A stretch of DNA of 64,000 nt from Seriola aureovittata (GCF_021018895.1 NC_079384.1:62718-126717); one strand, 5' to 3'. Counted from the first letter of the stretch, positions 1-11,592 are shown. Numbers and translations: made by a program. The notes: generated by a model from the sequence alone, not told the origin.

Positions 1-430
1 CTGTATGAAAGTCCTGGATGTTGCTGCAAATGCGAAAAAAACGGATGATTTGTGACTTAATGATTCCTTTAAATGTGTGTTTGGGGTGATAGCTGGATTT
101 ATGGAGGAGTGCGTGAGTGTCTGTAGGTTTAAAGTAAACTTTTGTCTGTAGTGTTTTGTGAGTGATGTTGGAGGGCCCGAAAAAAACTGTGGTGTCTAAA
201 AAGTTGATATGTGATGTATTTATTGTATATTTGACAGTGATGGAGGGATGATGGTTATTAAGAATGGAAATGAATTCTGGAAATTTGGAGTGTTCGTGGG
301 GCCAAATACCGAAAATGTCGTCCAGAAATCTGAGGTAGAGGGATGGTTGAAGGGGACATTTTGCTAGGGCCTCTCGCTCCCATTCGCTCATGTAGAGGTT
401 GGCGTAGGCGGGTGCGAATCTCTGACCCAT
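1..430 (-). mobile_element. Penelope-like element, reverse transcriptase fragment (5'-truncated, continues off the left edge)
   Basis: Reading the minus strand from 430 down to 1 gives about 143 codons with no stop or frameshift. The fragment starts at MGQRFAPAYANLYMSEWE, the RT block before the catalytic site. It then has YLRFLDDIFGIW, the F-L-D-D active-site motif of RT block 5, and VYFKPTDTHALLH and SYHPKHTFKGIIKSQ, which are typical of the thumb region of Penelope-like RTs. The 5' end is cut abruptly: CCCTAA repeats (minus strand) run straight into the ATG at 430, so the N-terminus and early RT blocks are missing. The uninterrupted frame suggests a recent insertion. The 3' part lies outside the window. 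Family call from protein motifs only. Confidence 0.85.
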
Positions 431-482
431 GGGTTAGGGTTAGGGTTAGGGTTAGGGTTAGGGTTAGGGTTAGGTTGGGGTT
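431..482 (+). repeat. telomeric repeat tract (TTAGGG orientation)
   Basis: About seven units of TTAGGG, then a slightly degenerate TTAGG/TTGGGG end. It sits exactly at the 5' truncation of the PLE RT fragment on its left. Confidence 0.97.
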
Positions 483-829
483 AAAACACAACACTCTGAA
501 GAGTGTTGTGAGGAGCTCTGGCACAAGGTTATCATGGATGTTAAAAAACACTGGGATTTTCTTTTGTTAAAACCATTTGTCCATGGTTAAAATATCCTTA
601 CATGAGTAAAAACAAAAATATATAATAAAATAAAAAATTGATAAAAGAATAAAAAACAAATAAATAAGTAAGAAAATTAAAAGACAGGGAATGGACCTTC
701 AACACAGGGAGGCAGCGGGAGTCTTGTTTATTATAAAATTCCCCTGACTGCCATATACACTCTCAACTGTTGGATAAAAAGGGAATAAAATATGTTAAAA
801 TGACAATTTCTCCAATAAGAATAAAATTA
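483..829. other. non-coding sequence next to the telomeric tract, with a perfect short hairpin
   Basis: No gene seen. An inverted repeat ACAACACTCT/AGAGTGTTGT (around 487-508) lies directly beside the telomeric tract. The rest is AT-rich and may be the 3' end of the minus-strand PLE whose GIY-YIG part is at 1866-2443. Confidence 0.4.
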
Positions 830-832
830 ATG

Positions 833-915
<83 letters not shown>
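830..915 (+). repeat. poly(A) run of about 85 bases
   Basis: Uninterrupted A run (poly-T on the minus strand) inside the AT-rich 3' flank of the minus-strand PLE. It translates to poly-Lys, which is not a real protein. Confidence 0.95.
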
Positions 916-917
<2 letters not shown>

Positions 918-1865
918 AAGGATATCAATTAATAAATAGAATTATAGGTAAAAAATATTTTAAATATGGAACATAGAGATACCGCTATTAAAACATACAA
1001 GCACTAAGATAGAAATAAGACAAAACAGGGTTAGTAATGATTAAAATATATAAAAGAAACATGCAATTTATATAAAATGTATGAAAAAAATCACACTAAA
1101 TACAATAATATAAGTGCTATAAAAGAGTGCTTAAAAATTTAGAAACACAGTTAGTAAAATAAATTTTCATCTTACATGCTCGCGGTATCTGTATGTGATA
1201 AATAAATTAAATTTTAATTTTTGACAAAAAAGGTCTAGTACCATTAATAAATAAATTATAATATTATAAGTTAAAAATTAAAATGAAAAAATTGTCATAC
1301 AACATAAGTTCCCTAATTTTTTATGTGTTTTATTTGAAAATTTAAAATAGTTTTTAATCTAAAGGGTTCCTGTATTTTTAAAGGAAGTTAAAAAATGCAG
1401 GCGGCTCTAATATTCCATTTCTTATTTCTTTCAATCCCTTAAAAATAATATTACTCCTCTCCGTGTGAATAAAAAGTGCTATAAAATTAGGGCATGCAAT
1501 AAAATGAAAACTTAAACGGTACCCGCCGTTAGTTAAATATGTGAATAATTAAAATTGATAAATCATAATTAGTAAGATCACACATAAAAAAATGTTTATA
1601 TTTACAAAAGAAATAAATATGAAAATTAAAAGTTAGTAAAAAAACAGCAGCCAGTGTTATATATACAATGGTGTCACAGGAGAGGAGTATATAAAATTCA
1701 TAAAGTTAAATGGAGGGTGATTAAAAGGGAATAAAATAAACTCCACCGCACTGCATGAAGAATCTCCACATAAAAGAACCTGTAGGGAGAGATTCATAGA
1801 CAGTTCAGGAGGTTGGTAAAAAAAGTTTTTACTGAAATGTAGATTAAAAAATGGAAATGGTTCCA
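916..1865. other. AT-rich 3' flank of the PLE, no gene seen
   Basis: Very AT-rich, with no credible ORF. It lies immediately 3' of the GIY-YIG ORF on the minus strand, so it is most simply the PLE 3' untranslated region. Confidence 0.4.
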
Positions 1866-2443
1866 CTAATATTTTTCATTTAAGCCTGTGGGGTCTATTG
1901 TTTTTAATAAGTGGATCCATTTCCTCTCCGCTGCTCGTCGCTGTGCCGTGGTCCAACTCCTGTCGCTTTCCAGACCCAGGCTTTGTAAGTTGTGTGGGCC
2001 ATGGAGTTTAAAATGTGCATATAAAACACTCGTGCCGTTCCCACTATTCATTTTATATATGTGTTGTTTTATTCTTATGTTTAATTCGTTACCCGTCTCC
2101 CCGATGTATAAGATATGGCAGGCCTTGCATCTGATTGCATATATAGCATTTCTTGTTTCAGGTTTCAAGGCCTGCCCTAGTTTAATGCCTGTTTTTGCCT
2201 GTGGGTTAAAAATGTAGGGGAGACGGATAAAATCAATTTCCGATTCCCGAAGCGCCTCCTTATTACATTTTGCTTTGTTATTAAAAGCCGTGTGAATTAA
2301 AATATCTTTCAAATTTTTATTACGTCGGTAAGCGGAGATCATACGGCACTCTTTCAGCGAGTCACAGTCCTCCCTCGCCCCCTCAAAGTTGGTCTTTAGA
2401 GTTCTTAAAAGCTTTGTGTTGCCATCAGAGTATGTTATAACCA
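1866..2443 (-). mobile_element. Penelope-like element, C-terminal part with GIY-YIG endonuclease
   Basis: The open minus-strand frame ends at a TAG at 1866-1868. From its N-terminal side it shows the thumb/linker (HKII-like MISAYRRNKNLKDILIHT), then the GIY-YIG domain. That domain has AIYAIRC..C with the CxxC pair of PLE endonucleases, LYIGETGNELNIRIKQH with the YIG and catalytic Arg, AERKWIHLLK with the catalytic Glu, and a terminal GLNEKY. The RT domain is missing: at 2444 the sequence changes abruptly to telomeric repeat, through which the frame stays open as (Pro-Asn)n. No stops or frameshifts are present, so the copy is recent. The enzyme would nick DNA for retrotransposition, but this truncated copy cannot be autonomous. 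Confidence 0.88.
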
Positions 2444-2612
2444 TAGGGTTAGGGTTAGGGTTAGGGTTAGGGTTAGGGTTAGGGTTAGGGTTAGGGTTAG
2501 GGTTAGGGTTGGGGTTAGGGTTGGGGTTAGGGTTAGGGTTAGGGTTAGGGTTAGGGTTGGGGTTGGGGTTGGGGTTAGGGTTAGGGTTAGGGTTGGGGTT
2601 GGGGTTGGGGTT
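2444..2612 (+). repeat. telomeric repeat tract with TTGGGG variants
   Basis: About 27 units of TTAGGG with interspersed TTGGGG. It lies between the PLE C-terminal fragment and a tRNA-like module. Long (GL)n or (PN)n ORFs here are translation artefacts of the repeat. Confidence 0.97.
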
Positions 2613-2922
2613 CTGGGTTTTATGTTCAAATACTTTGCACTGGCCTACTGATCTACAGGGTGGATGGTGGAATGGGAAGCGGAGTGGTCCTTCCCACCGG
2701 GGACCAGGGTTCGATCCCCAGGCAGAGCACCGGGCAGAAGGAAGAGAGGGACCTGCTGAAACCAAACTTACCAAGAGGCACGGGCCCAGCAAATAAACGA
2801 ACATAATAAAAGCAGTTTGGAAATAAATAGATTAATAAAAAGTTGTTGTTGTGTTGGGGGGGCTGGGAACCGTCCTGTTTAGGACCATGAGGATCACCAT
2901 AGGGAGGTGCATTGAGAATTAA
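2613..2922 (-). repeat. subtelomeric module with tRNA-like B box, copy 1
   Basis: Holds a tRNA-like segment readable on the plus strand, with a B-box match GGTTCGATCCCC near 2708-2719 preceded by a paired GGTCC/GGACC arm. On the minus strand it ends AAACCCAGAACCCCAACCCC and merges into the telomeric repeat. A diverged second copy of the segment next to the telomeric repeat (GATCAGTAGGCCAGTGCA) is at 59560-59660. The block ATCACCATAGGGAGGTGCAT (2893-2912) is repeated, folded back, at 59256-59300. Confidence 0.6.
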
Positions 2923-3422
2923 NNNNNNNNNNNNNNNNNNNNNNNNNNNNNNNNNNNNNNNNNNNNNNNNNNNNNNNNNNNNNNNNNNNNNNNNNNNNNN
3001 NNNNNNNNNNNNNNNNNNNNNNNNNNNNNNNNNNNNNNNNNNNNNNNNNNNNNNNNNNNNNNNNNNNNNNNNNNNNNNNNNNNNNNNNNNNNNNNNNNNN
3101 NNNNNNNNNNNNNNNNNNNNNNNNNNNNNNNNNNNNNNNNNNNNNNNNNNNNNNNNNNNNNNNNNNNNNNNNNNNNNNNNNNNNNNNNNNNNNNNNNNNN
3201 NNNNNNNNNNNNNNNNNNNNNNNNNNNNNNNNNNNNNNNNNNNNNNNNNNNNNNNNNNNNNNNNNNNNNNNNNNNNNNNNNNNNNNNNNNNNNNNNNNNN
3301 NNNNNNNNNNNNNNNNNNNNNNNNNNNNNNNNNNNNNNNNNNNNNNNNNNNNNNNNNNNNNNNNNNNNNNNNNNNNNNNNNNNNNNNNNNNNNNNNNNNN
3401 NNNNNNNNNNNNNNNNNNNNNN
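2923..3422. other. assembly gap, exactly 500 N
   Basis: A fixed-length N run of the kind scaffolders insert. Telomeric repeats read TTAGGG to its left and CCCTAA to its right. Confidence 0.99.
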
Positions 3423-3923
3423 ACCTAACCCTAACCTAACCCTAACCCTAACCCTAACCCTAACCTAACCCTAACCCTAACCCTAACCTAACCCTAACCT
3501 AACCCTACACCCTAACCCTAACCCTAACCCTAACCCTAACCCTAACCCTTTCAGGTCTCTACGACCTTCCTATCAGAAGCTACAGACCTTAACGACTATG
3601 GTAGGGGGTACGATAGGTGGCAAAACTCTGTTAACCTAACCCTAACCCTAACCCTAAGCCTAAGCCTAAGCCTAAGCCTAAGCCTAACCCTAACCCTAAC
3701 CCTAACCTAACCCTAACCTAACCCTAACCTAACCCTAACCTAACCCTAACCCTAACCCTAACCCTAACCTAACCCTAACCCTAACCTAACCCTAACCCTA
3801 ACCCTAACCCTAACCCTAACCCTAACCCTAACCCTAACCCTAACCCTAACCCTAACCCTAACCCTAACCCTAACCTAACCCTAACCCTAACCCTAACCCT
3901 AACCCTAACCCTAACCCAATTAG
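3423..3923 (+). repeat. telomeric repeats (CCCTAA) with an embedded subtelomeric block
   Basis: CCCTAA with many CCTAA slippage variants and a short CCTAAG variant patch near 3652-3680. A block at 3550-3634 (from TCTCTACGACCTTCC to ACTCTGTTAACC) interrupts the tract. Confidence 0.97.
3550..3634 (+). repeat. telomere-junction block, copy 1
   Basis: An 80-bp segment ending in ACTCTGTTAACC that passes without a break into CCTAACCC repeats. Near-identical copies are at 4508-4594 and 62803-62890, with a 3' partial copy at 4679-4722. Confidence 0.9.
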
Positions 3924-4507
3924 AGAGTGCTGATGCCACAAGCAGTGAGCTTACCTGTGGAAGGAAAGTATCCTGTGGAAGAATAAAACATTACAACACT
4001 TACCTGATACCTTACCTGACTCCCAGCATATCTCTGGGCACTTACCTTGCATCCTTAGGCCCCGGGTACACCACACACCTGGTATACTGCCATTTGACCT
4101 ATAGAAAAAATGTCAACATACCAAAAAATGTCTCTTGGAAATGGGTACCTATCGACTCCAAATGGTCTGAAACATGCTCCTAAATGGTTTCTACAAGGTA
4201 GATTTTGGCTTCAACACTTAGTCAATTTTCAGTACCAATCGTCTCCCATTCATTTCCTATGGGAAAGACGTTTTGGCTTATAACTCCGGAACGAAAGGTC
4301 GTAGAGACACGGGAGTGGGTGGCGTCAGACCTAATTAGGGGGCGCTGAACACGCCAGTCTTGGACCCATCTCTCTACGACTTACGGTTCCCGAGATACAG
4401 ACAATTTAAAATTTTTACGCAATGCATCTCGGGAACCGAAGGTCCCACAGGCGAGTGGCTGGTACCGTTGGAAAGGGCGTGGCCGAATTAGTGGGGGCGA
4501 AACTTGG
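3924..4507. other. non-telomeric subtelomeric segment, no gene seen
   Basis: About 580 bp between telomeric tracts. It contains simple direct and inverted words (CTCGGGAACCG/CGGTTCCCGAG, at 4381-4440) but no credible ORF, RNA gene or transposon end. Confidence 0.5.
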
Positions 4508-5083
4508 TTTCAGGTCTCTACGACCTTCCTATCAGAAGCTACAGACCTTAACGACTATGGTAGGGGGTACGATAGGTGGCAAAACTCTGTTAACCTAACC
4601 CTAACCCTAACCCTAACCCTAACCCTAACCCTAACCCTAACCCTAACCCTAACCCTAACCCTAACCCTAACCCTAACCCGACTATGGTAGGGGGTACGAT
4701 AGGTGGCAAAACTCTGTTAACCTAACCCTAACCCTAACCCTAACCCTAACCCTAACCTAACCCTAACCTAACCCTAACCTAACCCTAACCTAACCCTAAC
4801 CTAACCCTAACCTAACCCTAACCTAACCCTAACCTAACCCTAACCCTAACCTAACCCTAACCTAACCCTAACCTAACCCTAACCCTAACCTAACCCTAAC
4901 CCTAACCCTAACCTAACCCTAACCCTAACCCTAACCTAACCCTAACCTAACCCTAACCTAACCCTAACCTAACCCTAACCTAACCCTAACCCTAACCCTA
5001 ACCTAACCCTAACCCTAACCCTAACCTAACCCTAACCTAACCCTATTACCCTAACCCTAACAAGGAGCTATCCCTAACCCTGA
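4508..5083 (+). repeat. telomere-junction blocks (copies 2 and 3) plus telomeric repeats
   Basis: Full block at 4508-4594, CCCTAA tract, partial block at 4679-4722, then about 320 bp of CCCTAA/CCTAA ending in degenerate units near 5083. This is the innermost long telomeric tract on this side of the gap. Confidence 0.95.
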
Positions 5084-5439
5084 GGTATGTCTTCTGAAGG
5101 TCGTACAGCAATGAGAGTTGGACAGATTTGTTTGTCTCGAATTACTGATTCTGGGATTATGCTTGTTTCACTTTTTGGAATCTTCAATTATATCCAATTT
5201 TGAAATTCCCAGAGTTACATACAGTTTTCAAAGTTACACAACTGAATTTGTACTTTTATTCTGCATCCATATATATGATTTTTATCTTGATTGGAGATCA
5301 TGCATTTTTCGACCACACACCAGGGGGCGCAATTGATTCCAAATTCGATATTCCATGTCCATCTTCCAATTCCATTTTCCATTACCATATCTAAATTCCA
5401 CATTCTATTTCCATATTCCAATTCGATATTCCAACACGC
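5084..5439. other. transition from telomeric repeats to satellite, no gene seen
   Basis: Unique-looking sequence, then a patch rich in TTCCA words (5335-5430). Overlapping short ORFs on both strands have no family features. It contains a strong CTCF-like site (separate entry). Confidence 0.4.
5316..5330 (+). promoter_or_regulatory. candidate CTCF site
   Basis: ACACACCAGGGGGCGC matches the CTCF core (CCASYAGRGGGCRC) except at its first base. It lies about 240 bp inside the last telomeric repeats. In human subtelomeres CTCF sites sit in a comparable place and help drive TERRA transcription; whether this holds here is inference. Confidence 0.45.
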
Positions 5440-6985
5440 ATTCATCCTTATGGGGGACCAAAATTGGCAATATCCTGTATGAGATGTAACAGCATTCTAA
5501 AGCATCAGGTCGGCTCAAACACTCACAAGAAACTTCTATTTGACATTCTGACAGCTCTCAGTGGATTTTGAGCCCATTGAAGCATCTTCCAATTTCCAAA
5601 CCCCATTCATCTCTATGGGGGACCAAAATTGGAAATATCCTGTATGAGATGTAACAGCATTCTAGAGCATCAGGTCGGCTCAAACACTCACAAAAAAACT
5701 TCTATTTGACATTCTGAGAGCTCTCAGTGGATTTTGAGCCCCTTGAAGTATCTTCCAATTTCCAAACCCCATTCATCTCTATGGGAGACCAAAATTGGAA
5801 GTATGCTGTATGAGGTGTAACAGCCTTCTAGAGCATCAGGTCGGCTCAAACACTCACAAGAAACTTCTATTTGACATTCTGACAGCTCTCAGTGGATTTT
5901 GAGCCCATTGAAGCATCTTCCAATTTCCAAACCCCATTCATCTCTATGGGGGACCAAAATTGGAAATATCCTGTATGAGATGTAACAGCATTCTAAAGCA
6001 TCAGGTCGGCTCAAACACTCACAAAAAACTTCTATTTGACATTCTGAGAGCTCTCAGTGGATTTTGAGCCCCTTGAAGTATCTTCCAAATTCCAAACCCC
6101 ATTCATCTCTATGGGAGACCAAAATTGGAAGTATGCTGTATGAGGTATAACAGCCTTCTAGAGTATCAGGTCGGCTCAAACACTCACAAAAAACTCCTAT
6201 TTGACATTCTGAGAGCTCTCAGTGGATTTTGAGCCCCTTGAAGTATCTTCCAATTTCCAAACCCCATTCATCTCTATGTGAGACCAAAATTGGAAGTATG
6301 CTGTATGAGGTATAACAGCCTTCTAGAGTATCAGGTCGGCTCAAACACTCACAAAAAACTTCTATTTGACATTCTGAGAGCTCTCAGTGGATTTTGAGCC
6401 CATTGAAGCATCTTCCAATTTCCAAACCCCATTCATCTCTATGTGAGACCAAAATTGGAAGTATGCTGTATGAGATGTAACAGCCTTCTAGAGCATCAGG
6501 TCGGCTCAAACACTCACAAGAAACTTCTATTTGACATTCTGACAGCTCTCAGTGGATTTTGAGCCCATTGAAGCATCTTCCAATTTCCAAACCCCATTCA
6601 TCTCTATGGGGGACCAAAATTGGAAATATCCTGTATGAGATGTAACAGCATTCTAAAGCATCAGGTCGGCTCAAACACTCACAAAAAACTTCTATTTGAC
6701 ATTCTGAGAGCTCTCAGTGGATTTTGAGCCCCTTGAAGTATCTTCCAAATTCCAAACCCCATTCATCTCTATGGGAGACCAAAATTGGAAATATGCTGTG
6801 TGAGGTGTAACAGCCTTCTAGAGCATCAGGTCGGCTCAAACACTCACAAAAAACTTCTGTTTGACATCCTGAGAGCTCTCAGTGGATTTTGAGCCCATTG
6901 AAGCATCTTCCAATTTCCAAACCCCATTCATCTCTATGGGAGACCAAAATTGGAAGTATGCTGTATGAGGTCCAAGAGCCTGCTA
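5440..6985 (+). repeat. 165-bp tandem satellite (about 9 copies)
   Basis: The word CCCCATTCATCTCTATG recurs at 5601, 5767, 5932, 6097, 6262, 6427, 6592, 6757 and 6922, a spacing of 165-166 bp. Monomers carry CAGGTCGGCTCAAACACTCAC and GAGAGCTCTCAGTGG. Stray monomers reappear at 10752-10985 and 14224-14300. Confidence 0.95.
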
Positions 6986-7590
6986 GAGCATGAGAGCATC
7001 AGGTGGGATTTGGAGGTTTTTCTCTCACTTGATAACTCATCATGACATGTGCTTATACTGATGCTGCCACCTGTGTTATGTGCAGCAATCTCTAAGATTG
7101 CAGGTGGAATTGGAATCAGCTTTCTACCCAGCTATGTCTTAGAAAAATTAGCTTTTGAGTTACTTCCGGATTTTGATCTTTATTTCCAGATTCTCATCCA
7201 TTAGATGAGAAATTGGAAGCCATAGATGAGAATCTGGTTGTATTTTGAGGGTCAATATCTCAACATTACATATACCTAGATTGATGTAACCACGTGTCGT
7301 TGATGCAGCAATCTGTAATCTTATACATGGATTTGGAATAAGCATTTTGACCAGCTCTGTCTTTGAAATATGAGCCTTAGAAGTACTTCCAAATTCTGAT
7401 AATTACTTCCAGGTTTTCATCTATTAGACAAGAATTTGGAAGTTCCACAGAGATTAAAAATGGCATTACTGAGGAAGGGAGTGACATATAGGAGTGGGGT
7501 TGACATATGTCATTTAGCAAGTAGAGCCAAGTCCTTAGACACCTCACTTGTAGATTTTTGAAAACCTTTAAATTGTGCCCATGCCACAAT
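6986..7590 (+). repeat. spacer segment of the higher-order repeat, copy 1
   Basis: Links the 165-bp and 136-bp arrays. It includes a diverged 195-type monomer (CTCATCATGACATGTGC). The same segment recurs 4,002 bp downstream at 10988-11592. Confidence 0.85.
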
Positions 7591-10500
7591 ATGAGAGATT
7601 AAAGATGGCATTATGAAGGAGGAGAGTGACCCAGGATTGTGGGATTGACATATGTTAATCAGCTGAAAGAGTTGAATCCGTAGGCACCTCACTTGTAGGT
7701 TTTCGACAAACTTTAGTGTTGGACCAAATAGAGATTAAAGATGGCCTCTCTTTGGAAGGGAGCGACCCAGGATTGTGGGGTTGACATATGTTACTCAGCG
7801 GTACGAGCCGAGTCCATAGACTCCTCAAATGTAGGTTTTCTACAAACTTTAGTGTTGGGCCAATGAGAGATTAAAGATGGCCTCTCTTTGGAAGGGAGCG
7901 ACCCAGGATTGTGGGGTTGACATATGTTACTCAGCGGTACGAGCCGAGTCCGTCAATACCTCAATTGTAGATTTTCGACAAACTTTAGTGTTGGGCCAAT
8001 GAGAGATTAAAGATGGCATTACTAAGAAATAGAGCCACCTACAGGGGTGGGGTTGACATATGTTCCTCAGCGGGACGAGCCGAGTCCATAGACTCCTCAC
8101 TTGTAGGTTTTCAACAAACTTTAATGTTGGACCAATGAGAGATTAAAGATGGCCTCTCTTTGGAAGGGAGCGACCCAGGATTGTGGGGTTGACATATGTT
8201 ACTCAGCGGTACGAGCCGAGTCCGTCAATACCTCAATTGTAGATTTTCGACAAACTTTGGTGTTGGGCCAATGAGTGATTAAAGATGGCATTACTAAGAA
8301 ATAGAGCCACCTACGGGGATGGGGTTGACATATGTTACTCAGCGGGTAGGGCCGAATCCTTATATACTTCAAATGTAGGTTTTCGACAAACTTTAGTGTT
8401 GGGCCAATGAGAGATTAAAGATGGCCTCTCTTCGGAAGGGAGGAACCCAGGAGGGTGGAAATGGGATATCTCACTCAGCGGGACGAGTCGAGTCCGTAGA
8501 CAACTCATTTTTTGGTATCCGACAAACTTTAGTTTTGGGCCAATGACAGATTAAAGATGGCCTCTCTTTGGAAGTGAGGAACCCAGGAGGGTGGAAATGA
8601 GATATGTTACTCGGCGGGATGAGCCGAGTCCATAGACACCTCACTTAAAGGTATCTGACAAACTTTAGTGTTGGGCCAATGAGAGATTAAAGATGCCATT
8701 ACTAACGGATGGAACTACCTATGGGCGTGTGGTTGACATATGTTACTCAGCGAGACAAGCCGAGTCCGTAGATACCTCTTTTTTAGGTTTTTGACAAACT
8801 TTAGTGTTGGGCCAACGAGAGATTAAAGATGGCCTCTCTTTGGAAGGGAGCGACCCAGGATTGTGGGGTTGACATATGTTACTCAGCGGTACGAGCCGAG
8901 TCCATCAATACCTCAATTGTAGATTTTCGACAAACTTTAGTGTTGGACCAATGAGAGATTAAAGATGGCATTACTAAGAAATAGAGCCACCTACAGGGGT
9001 GGGTTTGACATATGTTCCTCAGCGGGACGAGCCGAGTCCATAGACTCCTCACTTGTAGGTTTTCGAAAAAACTTTAGTGTTGGGCCAATGACAGATTAAA
9101 GATGGCCTCTCTTTGGAAGGGAGGAACCCAGGAGGGTGGAAATGAGATATGTTACTCAGCGGGACGAGCCGAGTCCGTAGACACCTCAATTGTAGATTTT
9201 TGACAAACTTTAGTGTTGGGCCAATGAGAGATTAAAGATAGCATTACTAAGGAAGGGAGCGACCTATAGGTGTGGGGTTGAAATATGTTACTCAGTGGGA
9301 CGAGCCGAGTCTGTAGATACCCAATTTGTAGGTTTTCGACAAACTTTAGTGTTGTGCCAATGAGAGATTAAAGATGGCCTCTCTTCGGAAGGGAGGAACC
9401 CAGGAGGGTGGAAATGGGATATCTCACTCAGCGGGACGAGTCGAGTCCGTAGACAACTCATTTTTTGGTATCCGACAAACTTTAGTTTTGGGCCAATGAC
9501 AGATTAAAGATGGCCTCTCTTTGGAAGTGAGGAACCCAGGAGGGTGGAAATGAGATATGTTACTCGGAGGGATGAGCCGAGTCCATAGACACCTCACTTA
9601 AAGGTATCTGACAAACTTTAGTGTTGGGCCAATGAGAGATTAAAGATGCCATTACTAACGGATGGAACTACCTATGGGCGTGTGGTTGACATATGTTACT
9701 CAGCGAGACAAGCCGAGTCCGTAGATACCTCTTTTTTAGGTTTTTGACAAACTTTAGTGTTGGGCCAACGAGAGATTAAAGATGGCCTCTCTTTGGAAGG
9801 GAGGAACCCAGGAGGCTGGAAATGAGATATGTTCCTCAGCGGGACGAGCCGAGTCCATAGACTCCTCAAATGTAGGTTTTCTACAAACTTTAGTGTTGGG
9901 CCAATGAGAGATTAAAGATGGCCTCTCTTTGGAAGGGAGCGACCCAGGATTGTGGGGTTGACATATGTTACTCAGCGGTACGAGCCGAGTCCGTCAATAC
10001 CTCAATTGTAGATTTTCGACAAACTTTAGTGTTGGACCAATGAGAGATTAAAGATGGCATTACTAAGAAATAGAGCCACCTACAGGGGTGGGTTTGACAT
10101 ATGTTCCTCAGCGGGACGAGCCGAGTCCATAGACTCCTCACTTGTAGGTTTTCGACAAACTTTAGTGTTGGGCCAATGACAGATTAAAGATGGCCTCTCT
10201 TTGGAAGGGAGGAACCCAGGAGGCTGGAAATGAGATATGTTCCTCAGCGGGACGAGCCGAGTCCATAGACTCCTCACTTGTAGGTTTTCAACAAACTTTA
10301 ATGTTGGACCAATGAGAGATTAAAGATGGCCTCTCTCTTTAAGGGAGGAACCCAGTAGGGTGGAAATGGGATATCTCACTCAGCGGGACGAGCCGAGTCC
10401 ATAGACTCCTCACTTGTAGGTTTTCGACAAACTTTAGTTTAGGGCCAACGAGAGATTAAAGATGGCATTACTAAGAAATACAGCCACCTACAGGGGTGGG

Positions 10501-10751
10501 GTTGACATATGTTACTCAGCGGGAAGGGCCGAATCCGTAGATAACTCACTTGTAGGTTTTTGACAAACTTTTGTGTTGGGCCAATGAGAGATTAAAGATA
10601 GCATTACTAAGGAAGGGAGCGATCTATAGGTGTGGGGTTGAAATATGTTACTCAGCGAGACAAGCCGAGTCCGTAGATACCTCTTCTTTAGGTTTTTGAC
10701 AAACTTTAGTGTTGGGCCAATCACGGATTAAAGATGGCCTCTCTTTGGAAG
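7591..10751 (+). repeat. 136-bp tandem satellite, block 1 (about 23 copies)
   Basis: GAGATTAAAGATGGC starts at 7867, 8003 and 8139, a period of 136 bp. Each monomer holds GGGCCAATGAGAGATTAAAGATGGC, ACATATGTTACTCAGCGG and a variable middle (GGAAGGGAGCGACCC or AGAAATAGAGCCACC). Short ORFs in it repeat with the period and are not genes. Confidence 0.95.
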
Positions 10752-11592
10752 GGAGGAACCCCATTCATCTCTATGCGAGACCAAAATTGGAAATATGCTG
10801 TGTGAGGTGTAACAGCCTTCTAGAGCATCAGGTCGGCTCAAACACTCACAAAAAACTTCTGTTTGACATCCTGAGAGCTCTCAGTGGATTTTGAGCCCCT
10901 TGAAGCATCTTCCAATTTCCAAACCCCATTCATCTCTATGGGAGACCAAAATTGGAAGTATGCTGTATGAGGTCCAAGAGCCTGCTAGAGCATGAGAGCA
11001 TCAGGTGGGATTTGGAGGTTTTTCTCTCACTTGATAACTCATCATGACATGTGCTTATACTGATGCTGCCACCTGTGTTATGTGCAGCAATCTCTAAGAT
11101 TGCAGGTGGAATTGGAATCAGCTTTCTACCCAGCTATGTCTTAGAAAAATTAGCTTTTGAGTTACTTCCGGATTTTGATCTTTATTTCCAGATTCTCATC
11201 TATTAGATGAGAAATTGGAAGCCATAGATGAGAATCTGGTTGTATTTTGAGGGTCAATATCTCAACATTACATATACCTAGATTGATGTAACCACGTGTC
11301 GTTGATGCAGCAATCTGTAATCTTATACATGGATTTGGAATAAGCATTTTGACCAGCTCTGTCTTTGAAATATGAGCCTTAGAAGTACTTCCAAATTCTG
11401 ATAATTACTTCCAGGTTTTCATCTATTAGACAAGAATTTGGAAGTTCCACAGAGATTAAAAATGGCATTACTGAGGAAGGGAGTGACATATAGGAGTGGG
11501 GTTGACATATGTTACTCAGCAGATAGAGCCAAGTCCTTAGACACCTCACTTGTAGATTTTTGAAAACCTTTAAATTGTGCCCATGCCACAAT
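10752..11592 (+). repeat. 165-bp monomers and spacer, second copy in the higher-order repeat
   Basis: Near-identical to about 6750-7590 with an offset of 4,002 bp (for example 7160 versus 11162, and 7377 versus 11379). Confidence 0.9.

Noticed and set aside
770..976. 68-codon ORF rich in Lys
   Set aside because: Encoded by a poly(A) run.
2389..2804. Long ORFs of Gly-Leu, Pro-Asn or Thr-Leu repeats
   Set aside because: They are translations of TTAGGG/CCCTAA. Only the PLE-derived half of the minus-strand ORF (to 2443) is real coding sequence.
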